Source of the DNA: Hyphomicrobiales bacterium | GTDB lineage: Bacteria > Pseudomonadota > Alphaproteobacteria > Rickettsiales > JACKKO01 | Direction: 5' to 3' | NCBI GenBank assembly: GCA_024236395.1 | Contig: JACKKO010000001.1 | Coordinates: forward strand, 434,001 to 498,000 | Length of the DNA stretch: 64,000 bases | Part shown: positions 41,859 through 50,044 of the stretch, in pieces | Numbering within the stretch: position 1 is the stretch's first letter | Layout: each line of letters begins with the position of its first letter | Made by a program: the position numbers and the translations under genes | The notes under the pieces: model-generated | What the model was told of the DNA's origin: nothing | The model's database searches: none | What the model saw: only the letters and a program-made list of their open reading frames with translations

Positions 41859-43355
41859 ATGACCGAAAAATTGCTCCACACCATGCCAGAGGTTTTTGTC
41901 TCTACAGCAGAGACAACCGTCATGGTATCCCGCGCTGTGAAGTCTGGCGAACTTCGTAAATTGGCCAGTCGTCTTTACACCAAAAACTTCACAGATGCCC
42001 CGGAGGCGATTGTAAAACGCCATATATGGCAAATCGTCAGTGGCTATTTCCCCGGCGCTTTGGTGGCGGATAGAACGGCGCTGGAAAATGCACCAGCAAA
42101 AGATGGTTCCATTTGCCTGATTACCGATAAGGGGGGCGATATTACCCTGCCGGGAATTACTCTACGCCCGCGCAGAGGCGCAGCGCCTCTACCTAACGAC
42201 CTGCCTTTCATCAGCGGCCTTTTTATCAGTTCTACAGCACGAGCCTATCTGGAAAATATGCGCGTTTCTCGTGGACGTGGAGACACGCTGCCACGCACTT
42301 TGACAAAACGTGAACTGGAAGAAAAACTTGATACGCTTATCCGTCGCAGTGGCGAGGATGCTATCAATAAGCTGCGCGACGAAGTACGCAATATCGCTCC
42401 CACGCTTGCAATGAAGAAAGAAGCCAAGGCATTCGATGAACTCGTAGGCACCTTGCTTGGCACCCGAAAAGCAGCCTTGCAATCCCCTGCGGCCAAAGCC
42501 CGAAAATCCGGCCATGCTTATGACCCCGAAAGATTGGTGTTATTTCAGTCATTGCATACGGAGCTACGCAATTCCGCTCCCGTCACACGATTGGCAAAGA
42601 AGCGAAACCCACAAGCATCCGCAACGCTAGCGTTTTTTGAATCGTACTTCTCCAACTTTATCGAAGGCACGGAATTTGAGGTGCAGGAAGCAGCGGACAT
42701 TGTTTTTAAGGGTGTCATTCCAAATGAACGCCCCGAAGACGCCCATGATGTATTAGGCACATGGCGGCTTGTTTCTTCCGAGCATGAAATGCACAAGACA
42801 CCGAAAAACCTAGACACGCTAACGCGGCTGCTGAAATCCCGCCACGCCGCCATTATGGAACAGCGCCCGGATAAGCAGCCCGGTAAATTTAAGCAATCTG
42901 GCAACCGCGCCGGTTCCACCACGTTCGTAGCGCCTGAATTGGTGGAAGGCACATTGAAGGTAGGTTTTGAGCTATATCAGAGTTTGGAAACACCGTTTCA
43001 ACGGGCCGTTTTTATGATGTTCCTTATTTCCGAAGTTCATCCTTTCGCGGATGGAAACGGACGCACCGCCCGTATCATGATGAATGCGGAACTTGTCGCT
43101 GCCGGTGAAGAACGCATCATTATTCCCACCGTGTACCGCAGCAATTACCTCTCCGCGCTTAAAGCACTCTCGCAAGGGGGGCATCCTACGCCGCTGGTGC
43201 GGACGCTGGACTTCGGTCAAAAATGGGTTGCTGCGGTGGATTGGGGCGCTTTGGAGGCCACCGAAAAGCAATTGGCACAATGCAACGCTTTTCTTGACCC
43301 AACCGTAGCTGACGAAGAAGGAAAGCGGCTGCGGCTGCCAGCCCATGACGATTAA
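41859..43355 (+). CDS. AbiEi-like winged helix fused to a Fic domain (predicted AMPylase, self-inhibited)
   Basis: The first 100 or so residues resemble the AbiEi antitoxin winged helix and its following domain (TMVSRAVKSGELRKLASRLY-type helix, then FPGALVADRTALE). The C-terminal half is a Fic domain with the complete motif HPFADGNGRTAR (residues 394-405), which transfers AMP or another nucleotide to protein hydroxyls. An inhibitory helix motif of the type S/TXXXEG/N is present as SNFIEG (residues 265-270), placing it in the class with an N-terminal intramolecular inhibitor. GGAAGG precedes the ATG. The stop overlaps the convergent nuclease/transposase gene. Confidence 0.85.
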   Translation: MTEKLLHTMPEVFVSTAETTVMVSRAVKSGELRKLASRLYTKNFTDAPEAIVKRHIWQIVSGYFPGALVADRTALENAPAKDGSICLITDKGGDITLPGITLRPRRGAAPLPNDLPFISGLFISSTARAYLENMRVSRGRGDTLPRTLTKRELEEKLDTLIRRSGEDAINKLRDEVRNIAPTLAMKKEAKAFDELVGTLLGTRKAALQSPAAKARKSGHAYDPERLVLFQSLHTELRNSAPVTRLAKKRNPQASATLAFFESYFSNFIEGTEFEVQEAADIVFKGVIPNERPEDAHDVLGTWRLVSSEHEMHKTPKNLDTLTRLLKSRHAAIMEQRPDKQPGKFKQSGNRAGSTTFVAPELVEGTLKVGFELYQSLETPFQRAVFMMFLISEVHPFADGNGRTARIMMNAELVAAGEERIIIPTVYRSNYLSALKALSQGGHPTPLVRTLDFGQKWVAAVDWGALEATEKQLAQCNAFLDPTVADEEGKRLRLPAHDD

Positions 43356-46066
43356 TGCAGCGCCGTATGTTTCCCCGTCACATACGCATCAATGTCCTTT
43401 TCGCCAGAACGCAGAAAATCGAAAAAACTGATGCCGTGATATTCGCATGTCCGGCATATACTGAGTAGCAGCAAATAATCCTCCGTGCCGCCCTTGGTTG
43501 ACGGGCCGGAAATCACGTTTCTCAGTATGGCAAACGCCTTGATAGCATGTTCGGCATTGTTATTGTTCCAAGGTACGCCGTCATGCTTCAAGAACGTAAA
43601 CAGCTTGTCCCGATTTTTTATGAACCGCTTTTTGTATTTATTGACCAATTCACTCTTGTATTCAGCCGTTTCGAGCGCGATGTAGAATCCCTCTACATCT
43701 TTTAGATGCTTATTGAGAAAGTGCTTTTTCAGGCCATGCCTGTCTATCGTTTCAATCATCGGGCGCAATAAATCAGCGAAGGCGTTGGCAAGTTTCTTAA
43801 ATTCCTCATCAAACGGGTTCTTCAACACCTCATCATTCAGGTCACGCATAATATGTACCAAGCATTTTTGCTGCTCACAGTCGATGGAATCATAGGCAGA
43901 ATAGAAATCCGAAATCAGGATGCCTTTGTAGTTGGATAGCAGTTCTTGGATAAATTCTCCCTCGCGGCTTTCTGTTAGCAGGAAAACTACTTCCTTCATA
44001 TTCGTTAGAGCCCAGACATAGGCTCGTTTCCCTTGGATATTGGCCTTGGTTTCATCGACATGGATAATGGCTCCACTCAGAATCTTCTCCAAGATTTTAT
44101 CCCGCGTTTCCCGATAATACCGGGCAGCGCGAACCTTCATGTTACCAACATTACTGCGGTGTAAATCAAACCCCAACATGTCGTTGAGATTGCGGACAAC
44201 CGTATTTTGAGAAACACAGAGTTCAATAGTGTTGAAGATGAAGTAGGAGAGTACATTCCAGCCATATTTTCGTGTGTGGTGGCCAAAACGCGGGTCTATT
44301 CCGTACCTGTTCCCGCAACTGCGACAGCGATATATCTGAAATTCATATTTCACCAGCCTCCGCTTCATGCTGTCCCTACCGAAAAGTAATTCGTGCATGG
44401 TTTGGGTAAGAACTTTCTCTTTTTCAGGATATTGTTTCCCGCATTTCGGGCATTTGCGTACTGCTGGCCATTTAATGACCATTTCAACGCGGCTCTCTTT
44501 CTTGCGCTTTTTAGGAAATGCCTTGGTTTTTGACTTCAATTTTATCCCTGAACGCACATAGATGCGGTCGCGCTGGTAATCCCAACGGGCGGCGTTATTT
44601 ATGTTCTCGAAATGAGCGATGTCGCTTTTGAAATGGCCCAACCGTGCCGCATGTGACGGTTTGAGCGTACTTGCATCAACGACGGAATCTGGCCGCTCTA
44701 TTTCGGGGTCTGACAGTCTGGTAATACTGTCTGTAATCAGGCTCAACGCCTCACAATCGTCCGAGTTGTAGCGAATCAGCTTATTTTTCAATGCCGGATT
44801 GCCTGATTCCTCCCATTGCTGCCGCCACACGACTGAGTGAAGTCCTGATGGAGCATCGGCGTTCCATGCAAAACCGAGATAACCAGCTATCTCTTTCAGT
44901 CCATTCGTATATCCGGGGAAATAGACCTTCGCATATATCTTGGATAACAGGTTCACGGAATCGTTGGTGAGCCGTTCTGCTAATGTCTCATCGCAGCCAT
45001 ATCGCTCAATCATTCTCCTGAAAAAAGTGGATTCGTAGCTTCCGTAATGGATTAGGGTTGCATTCTCCCATTTCGATAACACGCTAATGAACTGATGCCA
45101 CATATCTCTTTCGTGAGCCTGACTATCAGCCCAGAAGCTATGGGCATCAATTTTTTCGGCAGATTCGATGCGAATGCCGATAAGATAGTAAAAGTCTCTA
45201 TCCGGGATGCCCTCAACGTCGATAAAGATACGGGTGCCGCTAATCTCCAACGCCGGATTCCCAATAACATGGATTTTGTTTTCCCGCATCGCTAGCGCTT
45301 TAAGGGAATGGTGATATTTCTCCGCTCTATCTGCGCTGCGTTTCGAGCGTCGCCGTGGCCGGAAGGTGTATGATAGCTGTGTGACGGTGAAAATACCTTT
45401 GCTGTTGAGTTTTGCTTTCTCTTTCTCCGACAAGCTGGCGAGTAAACTCAAATCATCTTGTTGTTTTGCCTGTTGATGACAGCGCCCATTGAAGACATAC
45501 GCAGGGCAATGTTTATTAAGCGATAGCTTCGGCGGTGTAGAATCCGCCAACATTTTTGAGATATTGCGTACAGTTTTTCGTGTCTCGCCTAATAGCGACG
45601 CGACATTGACTTTGCGCGCTTGAAACGAGTCGCCATATATCATTTCTCCGCTATCAACGTTCGTTTTTAAGGCTTGCGATAGCACAAGGGCATCGAATGC
45701 GAGCAACAGCCTATCTTCTTTGGACGGTTTGTTCGCTGCAACGAATCGTATGGGATAGAGAAATTTTTCTTGCTTTGCGGCATCAATTATACTGCGATAT
45801 TTGCCACCGCTGCAATCAATGCCGACGGCCAGCTTCCAGCCATTCATTGTGATATTATCGCGTGTCACATCAACGGGGCTGTATTGCTGCAATAGGCGCT
45901 GTTCAGCTTTCGCCTTATAATGCCGTGATTGATGTAGCAGCCACTCCGCGTATGGCGAGGCTTCCTGTTTTTGACCTGTGTGGCGCAGGTAGCATTTGGT
46001 CGGACAGCTTAAATAATCAGCAACATGCTGTGAAGTGACATAGATAGCGTCTGCGTTGTCGGACAT
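43352..46066 (-). CDS. Fusion of Cas4/RecB-like region, RNase H-like domain and IS66-type DDE transposase (904 aa)
   Basis: Three parts are clear. Residues 1-240 resemble TM0106-type RecB-like nucleases: YVTSQHVADYLSCPTKCYLR, FDALVLSQAL, then HCPAYVFNGRCHQQA and LSYTFRPRRR. Cysteines 21, 25, 187 and 196 could bind an Fe-S cluster as in Cas4, but the PD-(D/E)XK core is not clear-cut (IIDAAK, 93-98). Residues 275-450 are RNase H-like, with FIDVEG (D283, E285) and NSDDCEAL (D436/D437). Residues 535-904 are IS66-like: two CXXC pairs (539/542, 581/584), HVDET (D671), ISDFYSAYD (D720) and NNNAEHAIK (E839). I start at the ATG at 46066, 4 bp after the preceding stop. No IS66 accessory genes or terminal repeats are seen. 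Confidence 0.85.
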   Translation of the reverse strand: MSDNADAIYVTSQHVADYLSCPTKCYLRHTGQKQEASPYAEWLLHQSRHYKAKAEQRLLQQYSPVDVTRDNITMNGWKLAVGIDCSGGKYRSIIDAAKQEKFLYPIRFVAANKPSKEDRLLLAFDALVLSQALKTNVDSGEMIYGDSFQARKVNVASLLGETRKTVRNISKMLADSTPPKLSLNKHCPAYVFNGRCHQQAKQQDDLSLLASLSEKEKAKLNSKGIFTVTQLSYTFRPRRRSKRSADRAEKYHHSLKALAMRENKIHVIGNPALEISGTRIFIDVEGIPDRDFYYLIGIRIESAEKIDAHSFWADSQAHERDMWHQFISVLSKWENATLIHYGSYESTFFRRMIERYGCDETLAERLTNDSVNLLSKIYAKVYFPGYTNGLKEIAGYLGFAWNADAPSGLHSVVWRQQWEESGNPALKNKLIRYNSDDCEALSLITDSITRLSDPEIERPDSVVDASTLKPSHAARLGHFKSDIAHFENINNAARWDYQRDRIYVRSGIKLKSKTKAFPKKRKKESRVEMVIKWPAVRKCPKCGKQYPEKEKVLTQTMHELLFGRDSMKRRLVKYEFQIYRCRSCGNRYGIDPRFGHHTRKYGWNVLSYFIFNTIELCVSQNTVVRNLNDMLGFDLHRSNVGNMKVRAARYYRETRDKILEKILSGAIIHVDETKANIQGKRAYVWALTNMKEVVFLLTESREGEFIQELLSNYKGILISDFYSAYDSIDCEQQKCLVHIMRDLNDEVLKNPFDEEFKKLANAFADLLRPMIETIDRHGLKKHFLNKHLKDVEGFYIALETAEYKSELVNKYKKRFIKNRDKLFTFLKHDGVPWNNNNAEHAIKAFAILRNVISGPSTKGGTEDYLLLLSICRTCEYHGISFFDFLRSGEKDIDAYVTGKHTALH

Positions 46067-46070
46067 GGCA

Positions 46071-46313
46071 CTATTCTGTACCGTCCCGGTAATACTTATC
46101 CCGCCATTCGCGCTTCTCTTCGGGAGCGCTGGCGGCACTAGTAGCGGCATTCGTTCTATATAGTGGTTTCATAATAGCTACGATGCTCTCTTTCAAAAAG
46201 AAAGCCAGCCCAAGCGTTGCTCCACATATTCCGAAGCCAATGACGGCCTGAACCCACGGCGTAAGTTGCGAGTATTTGTTCAGGAGGTCTGCGTAGAAAT
46301 TATAGTCATTCAT
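46071..46313 (-). CDS. Small membrane protein (80 aa)
   Basis: The protein begins MNDYNFYADLLNKYSQLTPW and has one or two membrane helices (about residues 19-45), then a charged tail (EEKREWRDKYYRDGTE). The layout resembles phage or plasmid small membrane proteins, but no family was recognised. GGACGA precedes the ATG. Its stop lies 4 bp before the start of the 904-aa fusion, so the two are probably co-transcribed. Confidence 0.6.
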   Translation of the reverse strand: MNDYNFYADLLNKYSQLTPWVQAVIGFGICGATLGLAFFLKESIVAIMKPLYRTNAATSAASAPEEKREWRDKYYRDGTE

Positions 46314-46332
46314 ATCGTCCCCATGCGTTCGG

Positions 46333-46518
46333 TTAAACAAACGGCTGCCAAATTTCTTTGGCAGCCGGGAGTTCAAAACGTGGACTCATAGAGACACGCG
46401 CGGCAATCTTTAGCCGCGAGGCTTGGACATACATTGCCGCCTCCCGGCCATAAAGACAGGAAGCGACATCTTTGGTACGCATCATAAGGAGAAGCGCACC
46501 AATGACGGTTGATGCCAA
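46333..46518 (-). CDS. Possible small protein (61 aa) of unknown function
   Basis: The reading frame runs from a TTG at 46518 (or ATG at 46485) to a TAA at 46333 and gives MRTKDVASCLYGREAAMYVQ, then SRLKIAARVSMSPRFELPA, which looks like coding sequence. It precedes the 80-aa membrane protein by 19 bp in the same direction. No good ribosome site is evident. About 100 bp between 46519 and 46617 hold nothing I can name. Confidence 0.4.
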   Translation of the reverse strand: MASTVIGALLLMMRTKDVASCLYGREAAMYVQASRLKIAARVSMSPRFELPAAKEIWQPFV

Positions 46519-46617
46519 CCGCTATGAGTCAAAGGTTTTGAAGCCCCGGAACAGCAATATGCTATTCACCCATGAATCTATGCCTTACACAAGCAAATGT
46601 AAACTAAACGATTGAAT

Positions 46618-47112
46618 CTACTTGCTGACCGCTTCCACCGCCTGTTGCATGAACTTTTGGCGCTGCAAGTCATTGAGTAACTGCAAGAACTCTTCTTCCG
46701 TAACGTTTTCGTAGTCGATGCCGTGCGATTCCTCGTATTTCAGAATGAGGGACTTCGGCAGCAATGAAATAACGATACGCAAATAGGCTTCCGGGTTGGT
46801 AGAGCGTAATGCAGCAAGCGCACTGGCACCATTAGCGGCGAAATCATCCACGAGCGTTCGCATGAATGTTTCAGTAAAACGGTTGCGCGAACCTTTGAGC
46901 CTACCCTTGGGATTGCCACTCACCCCTGCCTGAAACCGTGACCCATGCTTTATATCTCCTGTATTATCAGGAACCGTTGGCATACCTCCACCGGAAAAAA
47001 CGGTCATGTTTTTTTGACCCCCCGGAATAATTTTCACGTTAGATGGACTATTCGACGAATTTTCTATGGGGTGTGGGGGTGGTATGTTCGGCCAATCGTT
47101 CGTAGCGCTCAT
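46618..47112 (-). CDS. DUF5681 domain protein (164 aa)
   Basis: The centre of the protein has the DUF5681 signature RFQAGVSGNPKGRLKGSRNR (residues 58-77), after a low-complexity Pro/Ser/Asn N-terminus, and ends in a helical part with EESHGIDYENVTEEEFLQLL. This domain is usual in prophages and islands, often near terminase or primase genes; its function is not established. It follows the DUF3987 gene after 4 bp, in the same operon. Confidence 0.8.
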   Translation of the reverse strand: MSATNDWPNIPPPHPIENSSNSPSNVKIIPGGQKNMTVFSGGGMPTVPDNTGDIKHGSRFQAGVSGNPKGRLKGSRNRFTETFMRTLVDDFAANGASALAALRSTNPEAYLRIVISLLPKSLILKYEESHGIDYENVTEEEFLQLLNDLQRQKFMQQAVEAVSK

Positions 47113-47116
47113 ATCG

Positions 47117-48694
47117 TCATGCTTCCTCTGGTAAGTTCGGTAAATCCGGTAAATTCAAACTTTCCGTAGTTTCCGAAGTTACCGGCGGTGTGGGTTGGAA
47201 CAGGCGAGGGTTCACGGCATATACCGTGGTAGGCTTTGAACCTTTGCCCTCTATCATTCCTGCGCGTATAATGTTGCGCTCAGAAAGTTCTTTCAGCGCT
47301 TTGTCTAGCTGTTCCGCTTTCATGTGGTGCCGCATGGCGATGGTGAGTTCGGAGCGGGATATTTCCTTGGTGCCGGTGTGGATAAACCAATCATTGATAT
47401 GCTTTGCGTACGATACGCGTTCATCCAATCCCATCAAACGATAGGCGGCGATAGTATGTTGAATGAGATGATGCGCTATCCATAACGCATTTCGCATAGT
47501 GGTGGCGGAAATCTGCCGGTTATCTACGCCATATTCTACCACATGCATAAGGCCAGCGATACGGAGCGCATATCCTACCAATTTGCCGCACCAGCCTTGA
47601 CAAGAGTATAATTTGCCAAAGGGACGGAGTTGCGGTTCAAGCCATTTCTCGAAGTCTTTTACGTCCGCGTATGCGTCTGGTGACAGGGTTAGAATATAGG
47701 GTTGCTCTTTTCCATCAGGATTGCGAGGGAGCGATAGCGAAAGCAGACGGCTAATCGTTTCATTGTATCGTGCCTGTATCTCTGCGGGCATGGGTATCGT
47801 ATCATGCGTACGAAAACCGATAGTGCTGCGTGGCACGATGTAAAGAAAGCGCTCCAATGCGCCATTGCCTTGCAGGGCTGGGTTCTTTCCCATTTTCTCC
47901 CTGACCTTCGGTTGTACACAGAGCACGAAGGTAAGAAATGGATTCATCGTTATATCGCGGTCTTTACGTCCAATTCGTACTTCTCCGCCATCTATGCCCT
48001 TCAAGATTAGGTCAATGTTGGCTCTGCCACTGGTGTAAAGGCCAGTAAGCGTTTCCATCACCCCGCCTTCGTCACTCATAACGGCGAAACGTCCGTTTTG
48101 CTCGTAGGTGAAATTTTCCAGTGCTTCGGGAGTGACGTTATTGCAAAATAAGCGCGGAAGAACAGGAATCTTTTCTAAACCATCTTCCAGCTTGGCAATT
48201 TCCTCGAACAATTCTTCGCGTTTTTGTGCATCTTGTACTTTCACCGCTTCGATACGCTTTTTTTCGATGAATTTTTCCTGTGATTTACGCTTCGATAACG
48301 CTCGCGCAATGACAGGTTCCAAAATGGCTTGTTGCGCTTTCTCGTGTAGGATAAGCGGCTGTGTGCAGGATTTGAATACCTTGCTTTTGCGGTTGGCCGG
48401 TAAGAGTTCGACTATCCAATATGTGTTGACGGGTTCTTCCCATCCCGGCTTGGGATTCACCACCATTTTGCCAGTGAGGGCTACAGAAACGGTGCCTAAT
48501 GCACATGCCAGCGACATTTCAATAGGCGTTTCGGTTGCAACCGCCAGCGCGGTAACGAAGTCTCGCAGCACTGGCGGCAAGAAATCCGCAGAAATAGCGG
48601 GTGTTTCAATGTCGGAAAACGGCAACGGCTCCGGCCATTCCGGTATATATAGCTGTTCTTCATCGAGAAGCGATTGTAGGACACTAGCCGCCAT
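47117..48694 (-). CDS. DUF3987 protein (island replication helicase/primase-associated)
   Basis: The 525-aa protein shows the DUF3987 pattern: FLPPVLRDFVTALAVATETP, then SLACALGTVSVALTGK, YWIVELLPANRKSKVFKS (a degenerate P-loop-like segment) and FAVMSDEGGVMETLTGLY. A winged-helix-like C-terminus follows. Such proteins pair with TOPRIM primases in phages and islands, and this gene overlaps the preceding TOPRIM gene by 11 bp. I start at the ATG at 48694; further upstream the frame lies inside the TOPRIM gene. Confidence 0.82.
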   Translation of the reverse strand: MAASVLQSLLDEEQLYIPEWPEPLPFSDIETPAISADFLPPVLRDFVTALAVATETPIEMSLACALGTVSVALTGKMVVNPKPGWEEPVNTYWIVELLPANRKSKVFKSCTQPLILHEKAQQAILEPVIARALSKRKSQEKFIEKKRIEAVKVQDAQKREELFEEIAKLEDGLEKIPVLPRLFCNNVTPEALENFTYEQNGRFAVMSDEGGVMETLTGLYTSGRANIDLILKGIDGGEVRIGRKDRDITMNPFLTFVLCVQPKVREKMGKNPALQGNGALERFLYIVPRSTIGFRTHDTIPMPAEIQARYNETISRLLSLSLPRNPDGKEQPYILTLSPDAYADVKDFEKWLEPQLRPFGKLYSCQGWCGKLVGYALRIAGLMHVVEYGVDNRQISATTMRNALWIAHHLIQHTIAAYRLMGLDERVSYAKHINDWFIHTGTKEISRSELTIAMRHHMKAEQLDKALKELSERNIIRAGMIEGKGSKPTTVYAVNPRLFQPTPPVTSETTESLNLPDLPNLPEEA

Positions 48695-49230
48695 GCGCCG
48701 CCTCCCGTAGCACGTCGTTAAAATCCTGCCCCGGCTTGGGAGGGAACGCGATACGCACATCCCTACCTATGGCCAGTTCCCTCGCTGCAAGTGCTTCCGC
48801 CGCCGCAATGCCAGCGTCGTCATAATCAGCGGCAATGCGGAGGTGAGGCAGACGGTCAAGCGGCGGTAGCACCACGGTCTTCATGCCGGAGGTGGAAAGT
48901 GTCGCCCATGTCGGCTGGCTGGTAATGAGGGACACGCTCAGACCGGTTTCAACACCCTCGGTTATCCACAATGTATCGCCTCTAAACAGCCCAAACCTGA
49001 CTGCACCACCGCCGCATGAGCCAAGCATCATCTTATTCGGCTCTACCGATGCTTTGCCAGTACCATCACGGCGCAGATAGGTGCGATGAATCGACTCTAC
49101 GACATTGTGCGGATACACTGTTACTCCTGACACCATCGCAGGGAATTTTAAGCCGGAAGGTGTATGAGCCAGCCATGAATGATAACGCAAAGAGGGAGGA
49201 ATTGGCCCGGTATAGGTCCGTGACTTTAGC
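48684..49230 (-). pseudogene. TOPRIM-domain primase, 5'-truncated by an IS200-like element
   Basis: The surviving part starts about PIPPSLRYHSWLAHTPSGLK and contains the TOPRIM core: LWITEGVETGLSVSL (catalytic E), IAADYDDAGIAAAEAL (DXD) and FPPKPGQDFND. Related primases have at least 100 further N-terminal residues, including a zinc-binding domain, which are missing: the frame runs into the IS left end at about 49225 and no such sequence follows on the far side. A start at 49190 could still give a roughly 168-aa TOPRIM fragment. Confidence 0.78.
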
Positions 49231-49270
49231 GTTTAGTAACCCTCCGGGCGTAAGCCCGTGAGATGTAGCG

Positions 49271-49300
49271 CCTCCGGAATCTTCGTGGTATTTCTGGAGG
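49271..49300 (+). promoter_or_regulatory. RNA hairpin that would mask the tnpA ribosome site
   Basis: CCTCCGGAA at 49271 pairs with TTCTGGAGG at 49292-49300 (one G-U pair), with a 12-base loop. The right arm contains GGAGG directly before the ATG at 49301. IS200 is known to limit transposase synthesis with a similar structure. Confidence 0.6.
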
Positions 49301-49729
49301 ATGAAGTATCGCAAGCAGGCGCATTGTCTATATCACTGTGAGTATCACATAGTCATCTCGACCAAATACCGTCGCAAGATATTCAACGACGGGGTATTCG
49401 CTTTTATACGCAAGAAACTGGAAGGGATACGCAAACACTATCCGGAGTTGGTTTTCGTCGAAACCAACCATGACCGCGACCATATCCACCTGTTGCTGTC
49501 GGTTCCGCCTAAAATGAGCATAAGTAGCGTGGTGCGCATTATAAAAGCGAATACGAGTCGTGGTATAAAGCAGAGTTTTCCGTTTTTGAAGAAAGTATAT
49601 TGGGGTACGGACGGTATTTGGTCGGATGGCTATTTCGTGTCAACGGTGGGCATAGACAATGCGGTTATCCGTAAGTACATAGAGCATCAAGGGGAAGAAG
49701 ATTCCGGTCAAGCGGAGCTTGAACTCTAA
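49301..49729 (+). CDS. tnpA: IS200/IS605-family Y1 transposase TnpA
   Basis: The 142-aa HUH enzyme shows YHCEYHIVISTKYRRKIF near the N-terminus, the HUH motif as DHIHLLLSVPP (about residues 59-69) and the nucleophilic tyrosine in VIRKYIEHQG (about 127). It cuts and joins single-stranded DNA at subterminal hairpins. All key residues are present, so it could be active. GGAGG touches the ATG without a spacer, which together with the hairpin predicts poor translation. Confidence 0.95.
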   Translation: MKYRKQAHCLYHCEYHIVISTKYRRKIFNDGVFAFIRKKLEGIRKHYPELVFVETNHDRDHIHLLLSVPPKMSISSVVRIIKANTSRGIKQSFPFLKKVYWGTDGIWSDGYFVSTVGIDNAVIRKYIEHQGEEDSGQAELEL

Positions 49730-49878
49730 GTACGCCATGGGTGTAAACCCATGGTAGTTCACGTATGCCTCGCGCTCGTTTATTGGTTGGTTGTTCTGCC
49801 ATATTTACCTGCACCACATTTGCTGACGCACACACTATCAAAATTATTCGTAACTATCCGCCTCTATCCGCGAATAAG

Positions 49879-49900
49879 TTGTAGGTTGGTTTGTAGGTTA
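49879..49900 (+). repeat. Right copy of the island-flanking 22-bp direct repeat
   Basis: It matches the left copy (35520-35541) at 20 of 22 positions in the same orientation and lies 54 bp from the 3' end of tRNA-Ser. The 225 bp between tnpA and the tRNA contain the IS right end and this repeat, but no gene. Confidence 0.65.
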
Positions 49901-49954
49901 GGCGCTGCCGTTATCTGCCAATATACTGAAATTCATAAAATATATATCAATAAA

Positions 49955-50044
49955 TGGCGGACAGGGTGAGATTCGAACTCACGGAGGGCTTGCACCCTCG
50001 GCGGTTTTCAAGACCGCTGCCTTAAACCACTCGGCCACCTGTCC
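49955..50044 (-). tRNA. tRNA-Ser (anticodon UGA), island attachment gene
   Basis: On the minus strand: acceptor GGACAGG, a D arm with GGCCGAGTGGTTTAAGGC, anticodon stem GCGGT/ACCGC around CTTGAAA (anticodon TGA), a long variable arm GAGGGTGCAAGCCCTC, a T arm with TTCGAAT, and an encoded CCA at 49957-49955. The long variable arm confirms serine. It appears intact and functional, as expected for a gene restored by island integration at its 3' end. Confidence 0.96.

Larger units (their letters stand above)
49225..49765 (+). mobile_element. IS200/IS605-family insertion sequence (single tnpA)
   Basis: The element is bounded by subterminal hairpins instead of inverted repeats, as in this family. 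The left one is CGGGC-GTAA-GCCCG (49245-49258) and the right one CCATGGGT-GTAA-ACCCATGG (49735-49754); both have a GTAA loop. It carries only the tyrosine transposase gene, with no tnpB. Ends are approximate. The insertion cut the TOPRIM primase gene, and the missing 5' part implies a deletion as well. Confidence 0.8.
35375..49968. mobile_element. Integrated genomic island (about 14.6 kb) at tRNA-Ser(UGA)
   Basis: The limits rest on a tyrosine integrase at the left end, a tRNA-Ser at the right end, a 22-bp imperfect direct repeat near each end (35520 and 49879), and a shorter similarity between TGGCGGATGGGGTG at 35375 and the 3' end of the tRNA gene (TGGCGGACAGGGTG, 49955), matching at 12 of 14. 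The cargo is accessory: TerY-P triad, Fic fusion, nuclease/transposase fusion, primase-like pair, IS200-like element and unknown genes. Exact ends are uncertain by a few hundred bases. Confidence 0.7.

Noticed and set aside
43352..46066. CRISPR-Cas locus, suggested by the Cas4-like region
   Set aside because: No array of regularly spaced repeats and no cas1, cas2 or effector gene is present in the window; the Cas4-like similarity is part of a larger fusion.
43352..46066. Ordinary complete IS66 insertion sequence
   Set aside because: No tnpA/tnpB-type accessory genes or terminal inverted repeats were seen, and the frame continues without a break into two further domains on the N-terminal side.
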